Below are positions 23,502 to 37,199 of a stretch of 64,000 bases of DNA, in pieces. The DNA comes from Marsupella aquatica. Its lineage: Eukaryota; Marchantiophyta. The DNA is taken from the NCBI GenBank assembly GCA_973895155.1, contig OZ316891.1:9672001-9736000 (forward strand), given 5' to 3'. Position 1 is the first letter of the stretch. Each line of letters starts with the position of its first letter. The notes under the pieces are model-generated. The model was not told where the DNA came from and did no database searches. It worked only from the letters and a program-made list of their open reading frames with translations. Position numbers and translations under genes: made by a program.

Positions 23502-24224
23502 ATGGAAGTGGGTTCACAGTCGATCGTGTCTCATTACGATGTTTTGGGTGCTCCAGACCACGCTGAGTACGCGGAGATCAGATCCAAGTACCGAGCAGCG
23601 ATTCTCGCACTGCATCCAGACAAGCTTTGCTGGTCAAGGGGAGAATCATTGAAGGCGTCGAACATCGCTGCGAATGACAGTCTAAGAGTTCTCTGTACAG
23701 AAGACGGCATCACTCCGCCTAATAAACTACAGGCCATGATCAGGGATTTAGATTTCGATGATCATCAATTCAATTGGTCTACAATCTCAAAGGCTGGCAA
23801 GTTCAAACCTGGCCAAGGAGACCGTCTTCTCTCTCGATTCTTTATGGTTCAAAAAGCGTGGGAGGTTCTTAGGGATCCCGAATCTCGAGCTAAATATGAT
23901 AGTTGTCCACGGGCCGAGAGATTAACTTATGCAATGAAGTCGACACCAATGATTGGGGATGAAATTCAATTGCTAGAGATGAACTCTTGCAGTGTGGATG
24001 TGGGTCATGGACAGGAGGTGGAGTATTCATACGCTTGTCGATGTGGGGACTTGATCGTTGTCTCGCAAGAGGAGCTGCAGATGGCACGTCTCTACTTAAG
24101 CGAAGAATCTCAGGAGGCACGTAGAGGAATTAGGGAAAGATTAGAGTCTCATCGGCCAAGAAGCAATTCATTACTATTGCCTTGCCAGTCATACTCCATG
24201 CACGTACGCGTACTCTTTTCTTAG
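23502..24224 (+). CDS. DPH4: DPH4-like J-domain protein (diphthamide synthesis)
   Basis: Single-exon gene, 240 aa. DPH4/JJJ3/DNAJC24 supplies electrons and J-protein function to the first step of diphthamide formation on elongation factor 2. The J domain starts at SHYDVLGAP with the HPD motif at 38-40 (ALHPDK) and continues at FMVQKAWEVLRDPESRAKYD (114-133). The roughly 70 residues between HPD and this helix are far longer than usual. The C-terminal DPH-type zinc domain has DEIQLLEM and CRCG (C179, C181). The final CxxC is altered: the sequence reads LPCQSYSMHVRV, so the fourth ligand is Y231. An upstream in-frame ATG is absent. It is convergent with IFT122. Confidence 0.85.
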   Translation: MEVGSQSIVSHYDVLGAPDHAEYAEIRSKYRAAILALHPDKLCWSRGESLKASNIAANDSLRVLCTEDGITPPNKLQAMIRDLDFDDHQFNWSTISKAGKFKPGQGDRLLSRFFMVQKAWEVLRDPESRAKYDSCPRAERLTYAMKSTPMIGDEIQLLEMNSCSVDVGHGQEVEYSYACRCGDLIVVSQEELQMARLYLSEESQEARRGIRERLESHRPRSNSLLLPCQSYSMHVRVLFS

Positions 24225-25355
24225 ATGTAGTAGATTGAAAGCAGTGACTGGATCAGGGTCATGCACTTTTCTTTTCAAGTGAGTCTCTAGGGGCATTACC
24301 CCATTTGCAAAATTGAAGAACAGAAGATGAACATCGAGTAGCGCACACTTCCCAATACCAATTAATTCTTCTCGTAGCAATTGTTCCAAAATCAACTTCT
24401 GCTCTGAATCAATGAGTCACAAGTATTATGGCTCTCTATCGTCCATTCCGTGCATGATTGTGAGTATGAAGCCGTCTTCTCTATCTGCTCCTCTCCAGTC
24501 CAAGACTTGTTAATCCACATCAATCACAATTTAAGTTTCAAACGACCTAACCGAGACCATTACTATATGCATGGAATACCTGCTTTTCTCCTACATCCTT
24601 GCAGTAGATCTAGTCCAGCGACGGCAACTTTTGTCACGCGACATGATGAACTCCACTCTGACATCTCGGCTCAGCTCAGTTTTTCCTGGATTTCTCAACT
24701 GCCACCCTCTTTGCGTCACTTTGCAAACCTATAGAACTGGAAATTGATGTATCGGGCAGGAATATTGTGTCCTATCTGTGTCCGGTATCACTTGAGAAAT
24801 AATTTAATTTTTTGGTCGGTAGGGATAGGGATCCATGCACAAATCTGGTGAATCCAAATGGCCTGTCCATGGACATTGGTCAGGCATTGATTGCTGTATT
24901 GTCAATCGTTAGTTGAGGTGGAATCGAGGTTAAGCAACACAGGTTGTTCCGATCGACGTTTCTCAGTGCTTGACGTATCCATTCCAGAAGGATGCTGATA
25001 TAGGATGTGCTCCAAAATTGGAGCGAAATCAATCCTGTCTTTGGTGAATAACAGTCGTTAGTCTTGTGTGGGCTATAAAAGACGAGATTTCTAAGAAATC
25101 TTAATCTCGAACTCAATATAACCCAGGCCTCTGGTTGCGGATCCTTTCGCCAATCTGTAACTCCTGCTCGATTTCCTATTCCGTGAGATAAAACTTGGAC
25201 GGACATACCTTTTGACATGAAGTAGACAGATCAACTTGTAGCCAAAAATGTTGGCGTATCCATGCTGACGACAGCGGCTGATCCAAAGTTTGTGAGCAAA
25301 ATTGGTTGAGGCAATTTTGTTTTGCCCCAGAGTTTGGCAATAACGGAAACTGCTA
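24225..25355. other. Intergenic region between convergent genes
   Basis: Lies between the stop codons of the DPH4-like gene (plus) and IFT122 (minus), so it should hold both 3' UTRs. No further gene is recognised. Confidence 0.5.
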
Positions 25356-28300
25356 TTAAAGCTTGGGCACTGCATCAGATACTTTGCAAAACGGACAAGC
25401 TCCTTCTCTCAGATTGGAAAGATCCCACTCCTCTTGCTCAAAGAAGTGGTTACAGCTTGTACAGTGAAAGATTGAAATATCAGGATCAACAGCCAGGAAG
25501 TATCTTGTTGGCATGAGCCCCATACTGCAGATTTGAATTATTACTTGACCTTTTGGTACTGTAGTGAGAGTTGCCTTGCTGATCCTCATCAGTCCCTGCC
25601 CCAGTAAAGTACTAATTTCCAGCATATCACCAAGTACCTTTTTCTTCGGTCCCTCATGTCCAGATTTAGGCTTCCCATCTGAATCACCAGAATGTCCGCA
25701 GACAGTTGGTTGCTTAGCAGACAGGATTTGCAACACTTCCTCATGTGTTACTCCTGCTTCAAGTACGAACTCCACCTGCCACGAAAAGGTAAAGTGGAAC
25801 GAACGGTGTTCAAGACTCGAGAGAAAATGGTGTTGAGTTTCATCAACAAGTATGCTTACACTGCCAACCTGCCTTTATTTTCTAGTCTTTGTCATTCACA
25901 CTGCCAACCTGCCTTTATTTTCTAATCTTTGTATTTCAGAATTCTCTGTCGTCGGCATTTTGTGATTTTAGACATGAAAGACAGACAGACACGAGACAAT
26001 CTGTATAGTCCGGCAAATGGAGATGCTAAAATTTAAGCTGTTGGCCTTGAGCGTAAGAATGAATTGAATGGTGCAAAGAGTTTTATGCTTGCAAAGTTTA
26101 TTCTGGCAAGCAGAGATGCTAAGAATCAAGCTATGAGATTTGAGCCGAAGTAGGAATTGAAGAAAGCAAAGAATATTAATATTAAGCTTACGAGGGGAAG
26201 TTGTTGAAATGTAAGAAATGATCGGAACACAGGTTGCAAACAACTGCCGCAAGTATCCTCACTGGAACAGGACAGGAGGGGAAATGATGAGGAACAGCAA
26301 TAGCAGAAAGGAATATGCAAAAGTAACTGAGTCTCATGTTGGCACACAGCACGGCCGCGTGCCACCATTGTGGCAATCTCTACTCTTCCCTTCCAGTTAG
26401 GGGGAATTCGGAATCCTTGCAGTCTTCCATATGCATGCCTTGCCGCTTTGTAACAGCCTGCACATCAGGCCCTTAGCTCATTTAATTTCTTTGAAAAGAA
26501 CGGGGTAAACGAGTGAAGGCGGGTTTTCAGTGGTCACTAAAATGCGATCAGAGTATTAGGAGGACAATATCATAAACAGCAGGCCGTGTTGAGGAAAACA
26601 GCAGCAGTGGTTGAGATGGCTGAAAGCTTACCAAGCTCCTCAGCATGTCTGGCAAAAGTAACTAAAATGTTCACCATGGACACACCCTGGGGTGGTAGCT
26701 TGGGAAGCTGCGCTACAAGAAATCTTGAGATATTGAAAAGAGTCTCTGATGAAGTAGTACGGAAAGGCTCCGATGTGAACTGATAAATAAAAGAGTACGC
26801 ATAATATATCTCTGCAAGCTGCTTATAGTGGAGCCATTTGTTAAGGATCTTTTGCTCCTCAATCTCCAGGCTCTCCTTTTTTTTAAGCTGTTGTGCGTAT
26901 TCCTCTGCAAGTAACCAGCAGGTGTATCCGGCTGTTCTGAACCTGTTTTCTTTCACCTGTCCATAGAAGGAGTATTCAGTTATGATCCAATTTTAGAGCA
27001 ACAATATTATGGCTCAGTCTAGACTGCGTCAAAAACTTTTCAGCCATCTGGAGGGTCGGGCTTTGTAGATCGCAGGATATTAAGCTGAGACAAGATTTAA
27101 CTTAGGATCCGGGACAAAATTTGAAGAGCACATGATCAGACCACAACACAAATCACAGAATCGCTAGGGAACAAACTTCAGAATATCTATGCAGGCAAGC
27201 TTTAAATAAATGTCCTTTATGGAGCCTGTGCTGCAAGCCTATTGAAACTCTCAGGAGCTCAATGATAAACCCTGGATGGACCTAGCTATAAAATGAGAAA
27301 CTTCGATACATAGAAGTGGGCGATAAATAGAATAGGGACGCAATTACCCCATTCTTAATGAGCTTCTTTAAAAGTTTCTCTGACAAATCAGCTCGCCCTG
27401 CTTGTTTATAGGAAATGCGAGCTTCGTCAAACCGGTCATTGCGCACCAACCACTCTGCATATGGTAATGATACCATCCCTTGGAGTTCTGGATATAGCTT
27501 CTCCATGGCAAAAGCATCGTCCCAGTGCTCCAACTCTACATGAAGAGATAGGATTGACCTGTGTTTGAGTTTCATTGTCAACCCTTAGAATACCAGTATG
27601 TGTTCATTGAGCTCTCTATTCATGGGAAAAATACTTGATTTTACTGGTCAAATCTTGTAGATATCAGCCGCCATGAGGTTAGAGTTTCTCACCTCATATC
27701 CTCTAGGCTTAACAGATCCTAGCCATTCCATATAAAACTTTGGGCCTCTTGTCTTTTATTAGGGACTGAATCCTTGGAAATGGAAAAAATGGAGAGAATT
27801 CAGTCCCCTCAATCTTGCTTTCCATCCTATGTTGCTTGTGATTCAAGCTTTCGCGGCTGCCGATTAACAGAGATCAAATAGCTAATTTCACCAGGGGGTG
27901 CACGCAATGACATATGTCCTTACAACAGTCCTGCTGAAAAGATGGATAATAATCCAAATTTACCTGACGTCTCCCAGCTTTGCGTAGGTTTCCAGTGCAT
28001 GAGCATGCTGCCCACCCTGCCGCATTAAAGTAATACATAGGTTCAATTCCTTGGTGTCCGTTTTTTTTAGTCTTCGTGCCACCTGGCACAATCACAAAAA
28101 GCACAGTAATCCCAATCAGTCTCCACAGCTTGAATCCTACAGATAATGCTCAAGGCTGGAGAGCTGAGCATCCATTGCAAAGTCATCACACCAAGACATG
28201 TTCTAATTTTGGAAAATGTAGCAAAAACACAACGTCAAAAAGCCCTAGCTCCTATGACGTGCAAATTATATTAGCTGATGACATGTTGGAAGTGTGCAGC

Positions 28301-31300
28301 CTAATTAGTTACAGGCTGTGGTGTAAAAAGAAAAAAACTGAACTTTTCTCATCAACTCCTGTAATTACACGACGTCGGTGATGAAATCAAGAGCGACTGA
28401 AAGAGAGATGCTCACCATTCAATAAAATCCGGTTGTCTTTCGCAAGAACAAACCATGAACCCGACATTACTTAACACAATTCTGTAAAGGTTCCCGCTTG
28501 CTGCGGAGGATAGAGGAAAGATAAAAGAAGACATGCAAACAATACCTCAATTAGCTTTGACGCTGGGCCATGTTCTGCAAGAAGAGCTAATGCTTTATCG
28601 AGTTGACCTGCAGCAATGTACATATCAGCCGCAGTTTCATGATCCTGTGTCTCTGCCGTCCATTCGGCTTGCCTTTGAATTATTTCCTGTACACTCGTCT
28701 TTCCAATTACATCCAGCACTAGTTCATTATCTGTAGCCAGTGCCTTTGCTTTATCAAACAAGCACAGATCTGAGAACATCTCCATGGCCTTCTCAACTTG
28801 ACCTGCCTCAACATACGCCTGAGCTGCTTCGTCAAACTTTCCCTGTCAAGGAAGAAAAGCGGGGAAGGGGAATAAGAATATGAATAATGGAAAGCATACG
28901 ACTTCTGCAAAAGGAATTGTTCACTTTTGTTATTATCAAGCCCATCACAGGGAAAGCAGCAGAGGTGGAAGCAATAAGCAAATTAGCAAATTAGCACAAA
29001 CCTGATATGCAAGAACGAGGGCGGTAACACAGGGCTGTGGAGACACTGTTGGATGCCGTTGCTGAAGTCGGTGGATGAGATCGAGATAACAGACATCTTT
29101 AACACGTATAAAACAATCTCTTGCAACTTCCCAGTCATCCCCCTGAAGAGCTTCAATGCCAAGCAGACGCCAATCTGCCTCGGTCACTCCTAGACAAGCA
29201 ACTTGATATGCATTCTTGAACTGTCTTGTTTCGACGTAATGCCGCATGCTTATTGACTGAGGTACTTCAATTGTCTGCCCTGGTTTTGATCCAAATAATG
29301 AGGAAAATGACAAGTCGTGCAATGTATATTGTTCAGAAAAGCTACAGAATGCTCAAAATATTGAGGTAGAATTGGCGGTACTACTATTTTCTGTCCCAAC
29401 GTAGTACTGTTCACAGAAAATAGCAGGTGACAGAACCAGCGAAGAACGTCCGTTTGTATTCCATACTTCATTTTACAACATACTTCGGTATCCCTTCATA
29501 CACAGTTAAGACGAGAGTCGAAGCAGCTCTACCTGCATCGCCAGGTGATGAAGACAGAATATTTTTGACCCCTGGAAGCCAACAACATAACCTTGTAGCT
29601 TCTGCCTGTGGACAGGAAAGTCGCCGGTCTTTATACTCAGCTTTCCATTTCCTGAATAGCATAGCATAGATTCCATTTGCGTGTTCCAGGCCACAGAACT
29701 CGCATATTTATCTTCATAAGTCACTTCTTTTGTCTGCACCAAACTAAAACAATTCAGCAATGACAGACTGAACAGGATAAGAGCAAGAAGTCTCACCTGT
29801 TGCCAACCTTTCTCTTTCCCAGGACCCAGTAGTGGCACTCAGTGAAAGGAAAGTAATCAGGGAATAACTTCTGACGCCGATAACCAAAAGAGTCACTATT
29901 GTACGTTACATTTTCTCACTGTAATCAAGAGCAACAGAGGTGAAGAAAGGAGTGATATCATGGTTGCTTTTGTAGACTATAGAGCGAGTACAGCTGATGC
30001 CGGGCATCAATGACTGGCGTATTAAACTGACAACGGGAACTCAACAAGTTTCAAGTTCACTAGAATATTTGTACCTGCAAATCATAAACAACAATTGTAG
30101 CCGTTTCATCCACAACAGCTAGACGATTCCGTTGAGCGGAAAGATCAAGACAGCGAATGCCACTGGAGTGCTTATAGAGACGACCAGGAAAATTGCTATT
30201 TATCCAGATCCTTACAACCAGCCCATTTTTCATTCCGACAAGTAAACCTTCTCCTCCACTTGGTCCTCCACACACCTAATCAGACGAACATCACGAGACG
30301 AATTATCTTAGAATATTGCCAGCATACCTTATTGATTCAAAACTCGAATAAGGTAAGGACACGGGAGGAAATTGAATTTCCTCTCGAAGAGTGTGGTTGT
30401 CCTGTGTTCTGGATGCTCATTCTATGATAACAGAGGAATCAAAATCTAACTGACAGGATCGTACTCTCTGGTAATATAGTCCACAAACTTTCCTACAAGA
30501 TTAATGTCTTAAACTACGGCCTACTGAGATGCCTGGTAGTCCATTATTCAGACAGCAATAGTTTGAACGAGCACTTAAAGCAATTAGAGATATCCTGCAT
30601 GCCTCTGATTTGAACTCACATAATCAGGGGTGAAAATAGCCTCCGTGAAAACGGTTATGGGCTAACCAACCTTAATGTATTTGATTGTTGACTCCAAAAG
30701 CCACTCTTTTTCTTTTGTTCCATCCAACGTATAAAGCTGCAGTTTTGTCTCCTACATGTTGCACGTGTAGAGTTTTCTCATTGTCTGCTGCAGAAAAATT
30801 CTTCTTAGGTACTGCTTAATCTTGAGCTTCTGAAATCTCACGAGTTGAAAGGAAATATTTGAACAAAACTTATACACTCCATACAAATTTTACAGGTCAA
30901 TACATGTGTCACACTCATTGTAGGTGATCTGAGCCAACCTGACATAGAGTGATGTGCTTTGAGGTGAGAACTAGGAGATTGCAGTCCAGGGTTTGATGGA
31001 TTGTTGTGGACACCCGATAGTGCGAATTTAAAGTTTTGTCTTTGTCGAGCTCATAGACAAGGATTTTGTTCCTAACTTGCACTGCCACGCTTTCCTGATA
31101 AATTGCAATCTTCTTAACGTAATCCAAACACTTGATCCTTACCTGAAAACGGAGATTTGTGAGACCGATAAGAATCTTCCAGAACAAGAAGGCAGTTGCA
31201 CAATTGTGGATCTTTCATCCAAAATCATCCCAAACAGAACAAAATATTTAATACTTTACTTAAATGAATAACAACTGCCAGAAGGACAATACTCTCCTGG

Positions 31301-34300
31301 ACCAGTACACATTACTAATTTGATCTGATGGGTCCGATTATCTATATATATCAAGACAGTGGCAAGTTACAACCATATCAACCAGAATCCGTAACTTATC
31401 GAGATAAAAACACAAGAAACAGACTTGCCCATAAAACTCAGTGGGGTAGGACCTTCTCGTCTGATGTCAGATGCTGAATAACGACATCTGTCATTGCATC
31501 CCGAAATGCATAGTATTCTTGATAAAGGCCGTGAACCTGAGTCCCCTCGACCACAGCCGCACAACCAAGGACCATGCCCCTTTATCAGTCGATATTACAA
31601 TTCAAATATTATGTTCACTGGCATTGTGAGCTCTAGATAGCATAAACGAAGAATAAGGAAGAGGTGCGAGTCACTAGATTTTTCCCAGCATGCTCATCTT
31701 CGATCTAAAATGGTCGACTGACAAAAGCTTACCGTGGAGAATATTAATTGCAGCATTGAAATGCTACCGTCATTGCAGCCCACTGCAATGTAGTCATGCT
31801 TGGGACGAGAGCATACAGCCCAAATCCAGTCAGTCGTCTCACATACAGTAGTAAGCTTGATACCCATCTTCGAGTACAGCATCACCTGCATCCACACCAT
31901 TCACATTTTTTTACAGGTTTCCGATGCATGTGCCTGCTACTGAGACTTGATTTTCATGAAAAACGAACTTTCGGTCAAATCTTAGGATGTAGTTAAACAG
32001 TAGCCCTCTTCTCACGCACTCCTAGACCACACTGGACTTCCTCCTAGGCCGATTGATAGATCGAGTTTAACCCCATCGCAGAAAATCAAAAGTGGGCGCT
32101 TTCAAAAGAGTAGATGAGGCTTGATGAATCTGACCTTTTTGTCAGAACCACCGACAAACACATACTGTCCATCATGATATGCTACTGAACAAGGGTCGAA
32201 ACCCAGTTCCTTGTCTTTACCGATCTGTAACGACAAGACTTATGTGAGAAAACCACTGAAAGAAAAATTCAAGCCCAGTTTAATCGAGGGAAGCTGTGAT
32301 CACCCTAGTACAAATGCAAACCTGACCTATGCATGCGTATTAGTCACAGTTTGGTCAACATGTAGCCAGAAGTCTTAAACTTTGGTCGTGCAAGAATATT
32401 ACCAAACTTACAAATTTTGTGGGCGAGTGTAGCATTTCCTCATGACTTTAGAGCAGATAGCCACCAAACATTTGCAAAGGAATTCAGGAATAGTTTGCCA
32501 AAAGAATCAATAGAATTAGCAACTAGTTTGAGGCAAACCTGCTTGCCTGATATATCATAAAATGACAGTGTTCCATCCCAGCAGCCAACAGCAAGATATC
32601 CTGAGCTTTTGTTTTGCAGTACATTCCATTGTAGGGTCCATACTGGACCAGACCGCACAATAGCAACCTGTTCAGTTCCAGTGCATGGAGATGTTACTCT
32701 GCCTATCCAATGGTCGACACTCTTAAAATCTGTTTTCAACTTTGCAAATCTCACTACCTTTAAAAGCAAAATTTGAGATCAATTTTTGCTCGAGTTCACG
32801 ATCGCAGACCCAAAGAATCAACGTGGACTCACCTGCTCGGCACCACTCTTGTCACAAATGGATATTTGTCCACTGTACATCCCCAAAGCAAGGTGCTGTC
32901 CGTCACCGGTCCAAGCACAGCACAATATCTGAAAATCAGGCGGTAAAGTGTGAGCCGCACATTCTGTCAAGTTAGATAAATCCACGAGTTGCATTCCAAG
33001 TTGCTTGCTATTGTCAGCTTAGAAATGAACAGGAGTTGATACCCTGGAAGTAGCTCGGTGCTTGGACACCGCCTTCTGCTCCGGCGACCATATTCCAAAG
33101 TCACTTGCCGTCCCACTTACCAACTATCAGATATCAACTATCCCACAGTGAGCATTGTTGGGAGTGCACAGGCTGTTAAATTGTCAACTAATCTGTGCTT
33201 TTGCACCAATTATTCCATAAGAGGAGTGAACACGGTTGAAAGGTACGATGGTCCACAGATGACGTCCAATACATCCTCTATATCGATAACGATAACGAAA
33301 GGTTCCAAGAAATGAAGCAATTGCGTTGCCTGATATCTGGAGAATATACTTTACCTCCTGTGTCACGGGGTTGTAGGAGAGGCATTGTATGGTATCTCCA
33401 TGACTATATTTGAGAATGCCTTCGGCCTGTATGGGTGAAATAGACATTTTGAGCTCATGAGTGTGACCAATTGACCTTACACATTGCTCTTATTCTTCTC
33501 ACGATTGATCAATCAGCACACGTCATTGAGATTCAGGAGCAGAATTCTTAGTCCAGCGCCACAAATTTTCTTTACTGTTGTTAATTGCTCGTGATTATGA
33601 TGAGGCGATGCGTTCGCCACACTCTTAGCACGATTGCTTTCGAGCCTGTACAGCTCCAAAAGCATCACCACAGAGTCTCTTCAGAAGAGTAGATTGAAGA
33701 CTTTAAGCTTCAGCTCAGCCTTTGGAATCTAATCTTGAGGAGGTCAATCGCCTCCTGCTTTATAGGCCAAAGAAATCTCATGCAATCAACCAGAGGGAAG
33801 CAGATACAAATTCTGTGCCTTGTGACAAGAATTAACCTCTTGGCTTGTTTATCCTACAAATCTTGAGCAAGATTTCAGAATTTTCTAGGGACACTGCTGG
33901 GTAAATGGATCAAGAGAGTATTATTCAGTCTGACTTATACTCTATACATGACTATAATCATGTACGCTTCTAATGTAGAGGCATAGTGTGATACACGAAC
34001 CTTGTGAGTCCAAATAATGATTGTCTTGTCCGCTCCTCCCGAAGCAAACCTTTTCCCATCTCGGGAGTAGACAACACAGTAGACGGTGTCTTTATGACCT
34101 GCAGATTTAGATTTTTTATTTCAGTACTGCTAAAGAGAAGAGCTCCCTCAAAGGTGAGAACTTTCCCTAACTATGACGGACTTGCAGGCTCGCTGACCTT
34201 TAAGAGAGTGCAAAAGATCCCCATCTGCTGCATCGTACATGAGTACCCGGCTTCCGACTGCCGCAACAAGCTGAGTCCCATCTGCGGTTACACACACGAA

Positions 34301-35857
34301 CAACAGCCGGTCAAGAACTTTGGAACTTCTGAACTCTATCCACAATTGGAAAGCAGAGGATTGTTTTGGAACGGAGGTCACTCGTTTGGGTCATCATCGG
34401 GACTCCTAGAGTACTTACGTCATATCAAATCGCCTCCATTTCATGCTACGTGATTATTAATTTGCAGAATGGAAACTTTGTTCATAATTGTGAGGGCTCT
34501 AGGAGGATAAATTGGTGTCCATCTGTCTATCGTCTGTCAATCCGCAAGGAGAAATAGCTGCTGATAGAGAGGAGAGCCACTCGTACCAAGTAAACACGGG
34601 GAGCAAACAACTGGAGGACTGCGGTCACTTTGGAGAAATGCTAGGTAGGGAAGTGGGAGGAAGAGGGAGACAGCAGAACCAAATCAATCATTCGATCGAT
34701 CAATTAATTTGGGTAGTCACTTTGCGAAATTGATTGGATGTTTGATTGAGTGTAAACCAATCCAATTATTGTCAGAATAAGTTTCGAACAACAAAACAAA
34801 ATCTAGTACTTGAGTTCACAGGTAAGTCTCAAATTGGAGTTTCATGCCATGGTTCCTTCATCGTAACCAAATTACCACCAATTAAGATGTCGAGCACAAA
34901 ATATGGCTACCGCGGATGATGCCAAGACCAAATTGGATGAACCAAGATTGGGTTCGATATAAATCATAACCTCTGTCATATGAATTTGCTTAGGTGAAGT
35001 GTCAATCGATTGATTTAGACAATGCATTGGATGGCAAAACACAACTCTAAGCGTGAAGGGGCAAACACAAAGGAAGCACGGTTGGCAGATTGGATCCTTC
35101 CTAACTCTTCTCAATACCCTGGCAAGGATGTGCACCCACAAAAGCTTAGGCTCTACAATACAAATTTCACTCCCAAACTTGATTTAATGTACTGAATTGG
35201 AACAGAGAAAGATGCTACCATTTTACAGAATTGAGTAGACATTGATTGCAGACACATGCAAAGGACTCAAATCTAACTGAAAACAAATTCACCAGAAACT
35301 GCCAAGCATTCACAAAACCCTTGGCCAGGATTTACATAACCTCACTCTCTTGCGATTCTACCCAATGACAAGTTACTGCAAGGGGCATCTGACGATTGTG
35401 CATGTCCACACAAAGCCTGGTCAGCTTTAACTTAATTGTACCTGGTCTAAATGCCAAGGCGTAGCAAATGCTCTTAGTTCCATCGTGTTCAGGCTGAAAG
35501 ACAATGAGAACCATCAACAAGAGTACACATGGACGCCTCTTGAGCTTAGATAGTTTGACAATGCAACTTCTCAGTGACAACCTATGCACGCGCAATCCAG
35601 CCATATAGCAGTGCAACCGACCTTTGCTTTGGAGAAATGACGTATAATTTGATGAAAGTTGTTAACAAATGACATTGTTAAAGTGCATCAGAAGGTGCTT
35701 TCTTGAAGTCATCTCTTAATCGGGTGCGGCTTGCAGAAAAATCTACTAAAAACGGTATAGAGAACCGTGATAATCAATTCACATGCAAAAGATTGAAATT
35801 TCTTTTATCCAATTTATCCAATACCACTTGGTCAGTCCAGGCCACCACAGCTCGCAT
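25356..35857 (-). CDS. IFT122: Intraflagellar transport protein 122 (IFT-A core), 22 exons
   Basis: Core subunit of the IFT-A complex, for retrograde ciliary transport and membrane-protein entry. Exons: 35857-35825, 35493-35442, 34281-34198, 34098-34001, 33426-33355, 33123-33043, 32928-32833, 32757-32539, 32224-32135, 31885-31733, 31536-31453, 31142-30939, 30751-30671, 30275-30075, 29733-29533, 29274-29002, 28842-28546, 28082-27964, 27558-27348, 26956-26632, 26457-26192, 25775-25356. All are GT-AG with consistent phases, total 1219 aa (animal IFT122 is about 1240). The start [11 protein letters not shown] matches the family. Two WD40 propellers (about 1-640) include [13 protein letters not shown] and [17 protein letters not shown]-like helices follow ([26 protein letters not shown]). 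Two zinc motifs close the protein: C1043/C1046-C1061/C1064 and CTSC(1185-1188)...CPFC(1207-1210). No frame break was seen. Confidence 0.95.
25855..25937. repeat. 40-bp tandem duplication in an IFT122 intron
   Basis: CACTGCCAACCTGCCTTTAT and the following bases occur twice with a 40-bp period in the last intron of IFT122. Confidence 0.85.
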
Positions 35858-37199
35858 AATATGACTCTAGCAATATGATCCAATCCCTGGATTAATGCAG
35901 AAGATAGCGGCCTGCCTGCATAGAAAGCAAGCTGTCAATGGACAATCAAACGTGAGCAAAGAGACTCCCAACTAACAAGACCACATTAGAAAATGTGCAC
36001 AGATTTGGCCCTTCCAGATTGAGTTGGATTCGTGCAAACTGTGAGGGCAGTATTGAGCTTTACATTATCTGACTTGTCATGTGTCAACGGTTGAGTCATT
36101 GACAAATACTATTGAACTAGCCTTCTAGCAATCAGAGTATTGGCATGGTAGCATGGAGCACCTTCAAACCTATAACGGCGTACGTGTTCTTCAAGTACTT
36201 TGCTAGGACAAGTTATGGCAAGAAGTTCTTTGAATGATCATGATCACCAAGACATACATCTCCTGATTCACAGAATCCACTAACTGTTAATTAAATAACT
36301 GTGACAGCATTTGAGGATGTGACTGTCATGCTGTATTGCATGACCTTCAATTCACCAGTACTTCTTGTCTTTCAAGTACAGTGGTCAAATGTACGCCCCT
36401 TAGGCATGACCTAGAAGCATGATTGGTTAGTCTCTCAAACGAGAATTGAAAGCTTAATTAATAATGTACTCATAGTACTCAGTGCAAGGCGACAAAATGA
36501 AAGTAGCTTGTACCTTCGCATTATTCAGCGATGACAAAACACCAGGGACTCGAGTGACAACCTGATTGGATTGCTCACTTGCTATCAAGGAGATCAAGTG
36601 ATTGTGCAAACATCAAAAAATGCACATTATGTTTAGTAAATCATGGCTGCCGACAGACCAGATGGAGTTGTGACGGAATTGTGATTGCAATGTTAGCATT
36701 GCCGTAACCAATTAGTACATGTTACAACAAGCATTGGTGAGAGAGAGAAAGATGCAAGAGAATGCGATAAAATGTATGGGAGCAGTTTATTGAACAACGT
36801 GCTCGAATGCACGGGAGCGGTTATTTCTGAGCTATTTCATTGCAGGACGAGACCAAATCGGTGAGTGCAGTTCCTTGTGAGCTCATTGAAAGTATGGGAT
36901 GGGAGCAAAAGTTTTCTGAGCGCAGTAATGGTGTAAAAGATTCTGCACTCTATATATTTTTAGTGATATAATGATGTGAAAATGTTATCTAAAAATATAA
37001 ATATGACCATTACTTTATTGATATGGAAGAATAATGTGAAAATTTGATTACATGCCTCGGAATTAAAGATGATACTACTACAATATTGAGAATCTGAGCT
37101 ATTTTGCATCTTTATCGTAAATGCTCAATGTACTGAGAAATAATGATAAAAGATTCTATTAGTTCTAATACATTGAACATTAATTTTTGCATGAATAGT
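35858..37199. other. Upstream region of IFT122
   Basis: No gene is seen. The part nearest 35858 should hold the IFT122 promoter and 5' UTR. From about 36900 the DNA turns AT-rich and repetitive. No TATA box or known ciliary regulatory box could be assigned. Confidence 0.45.
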
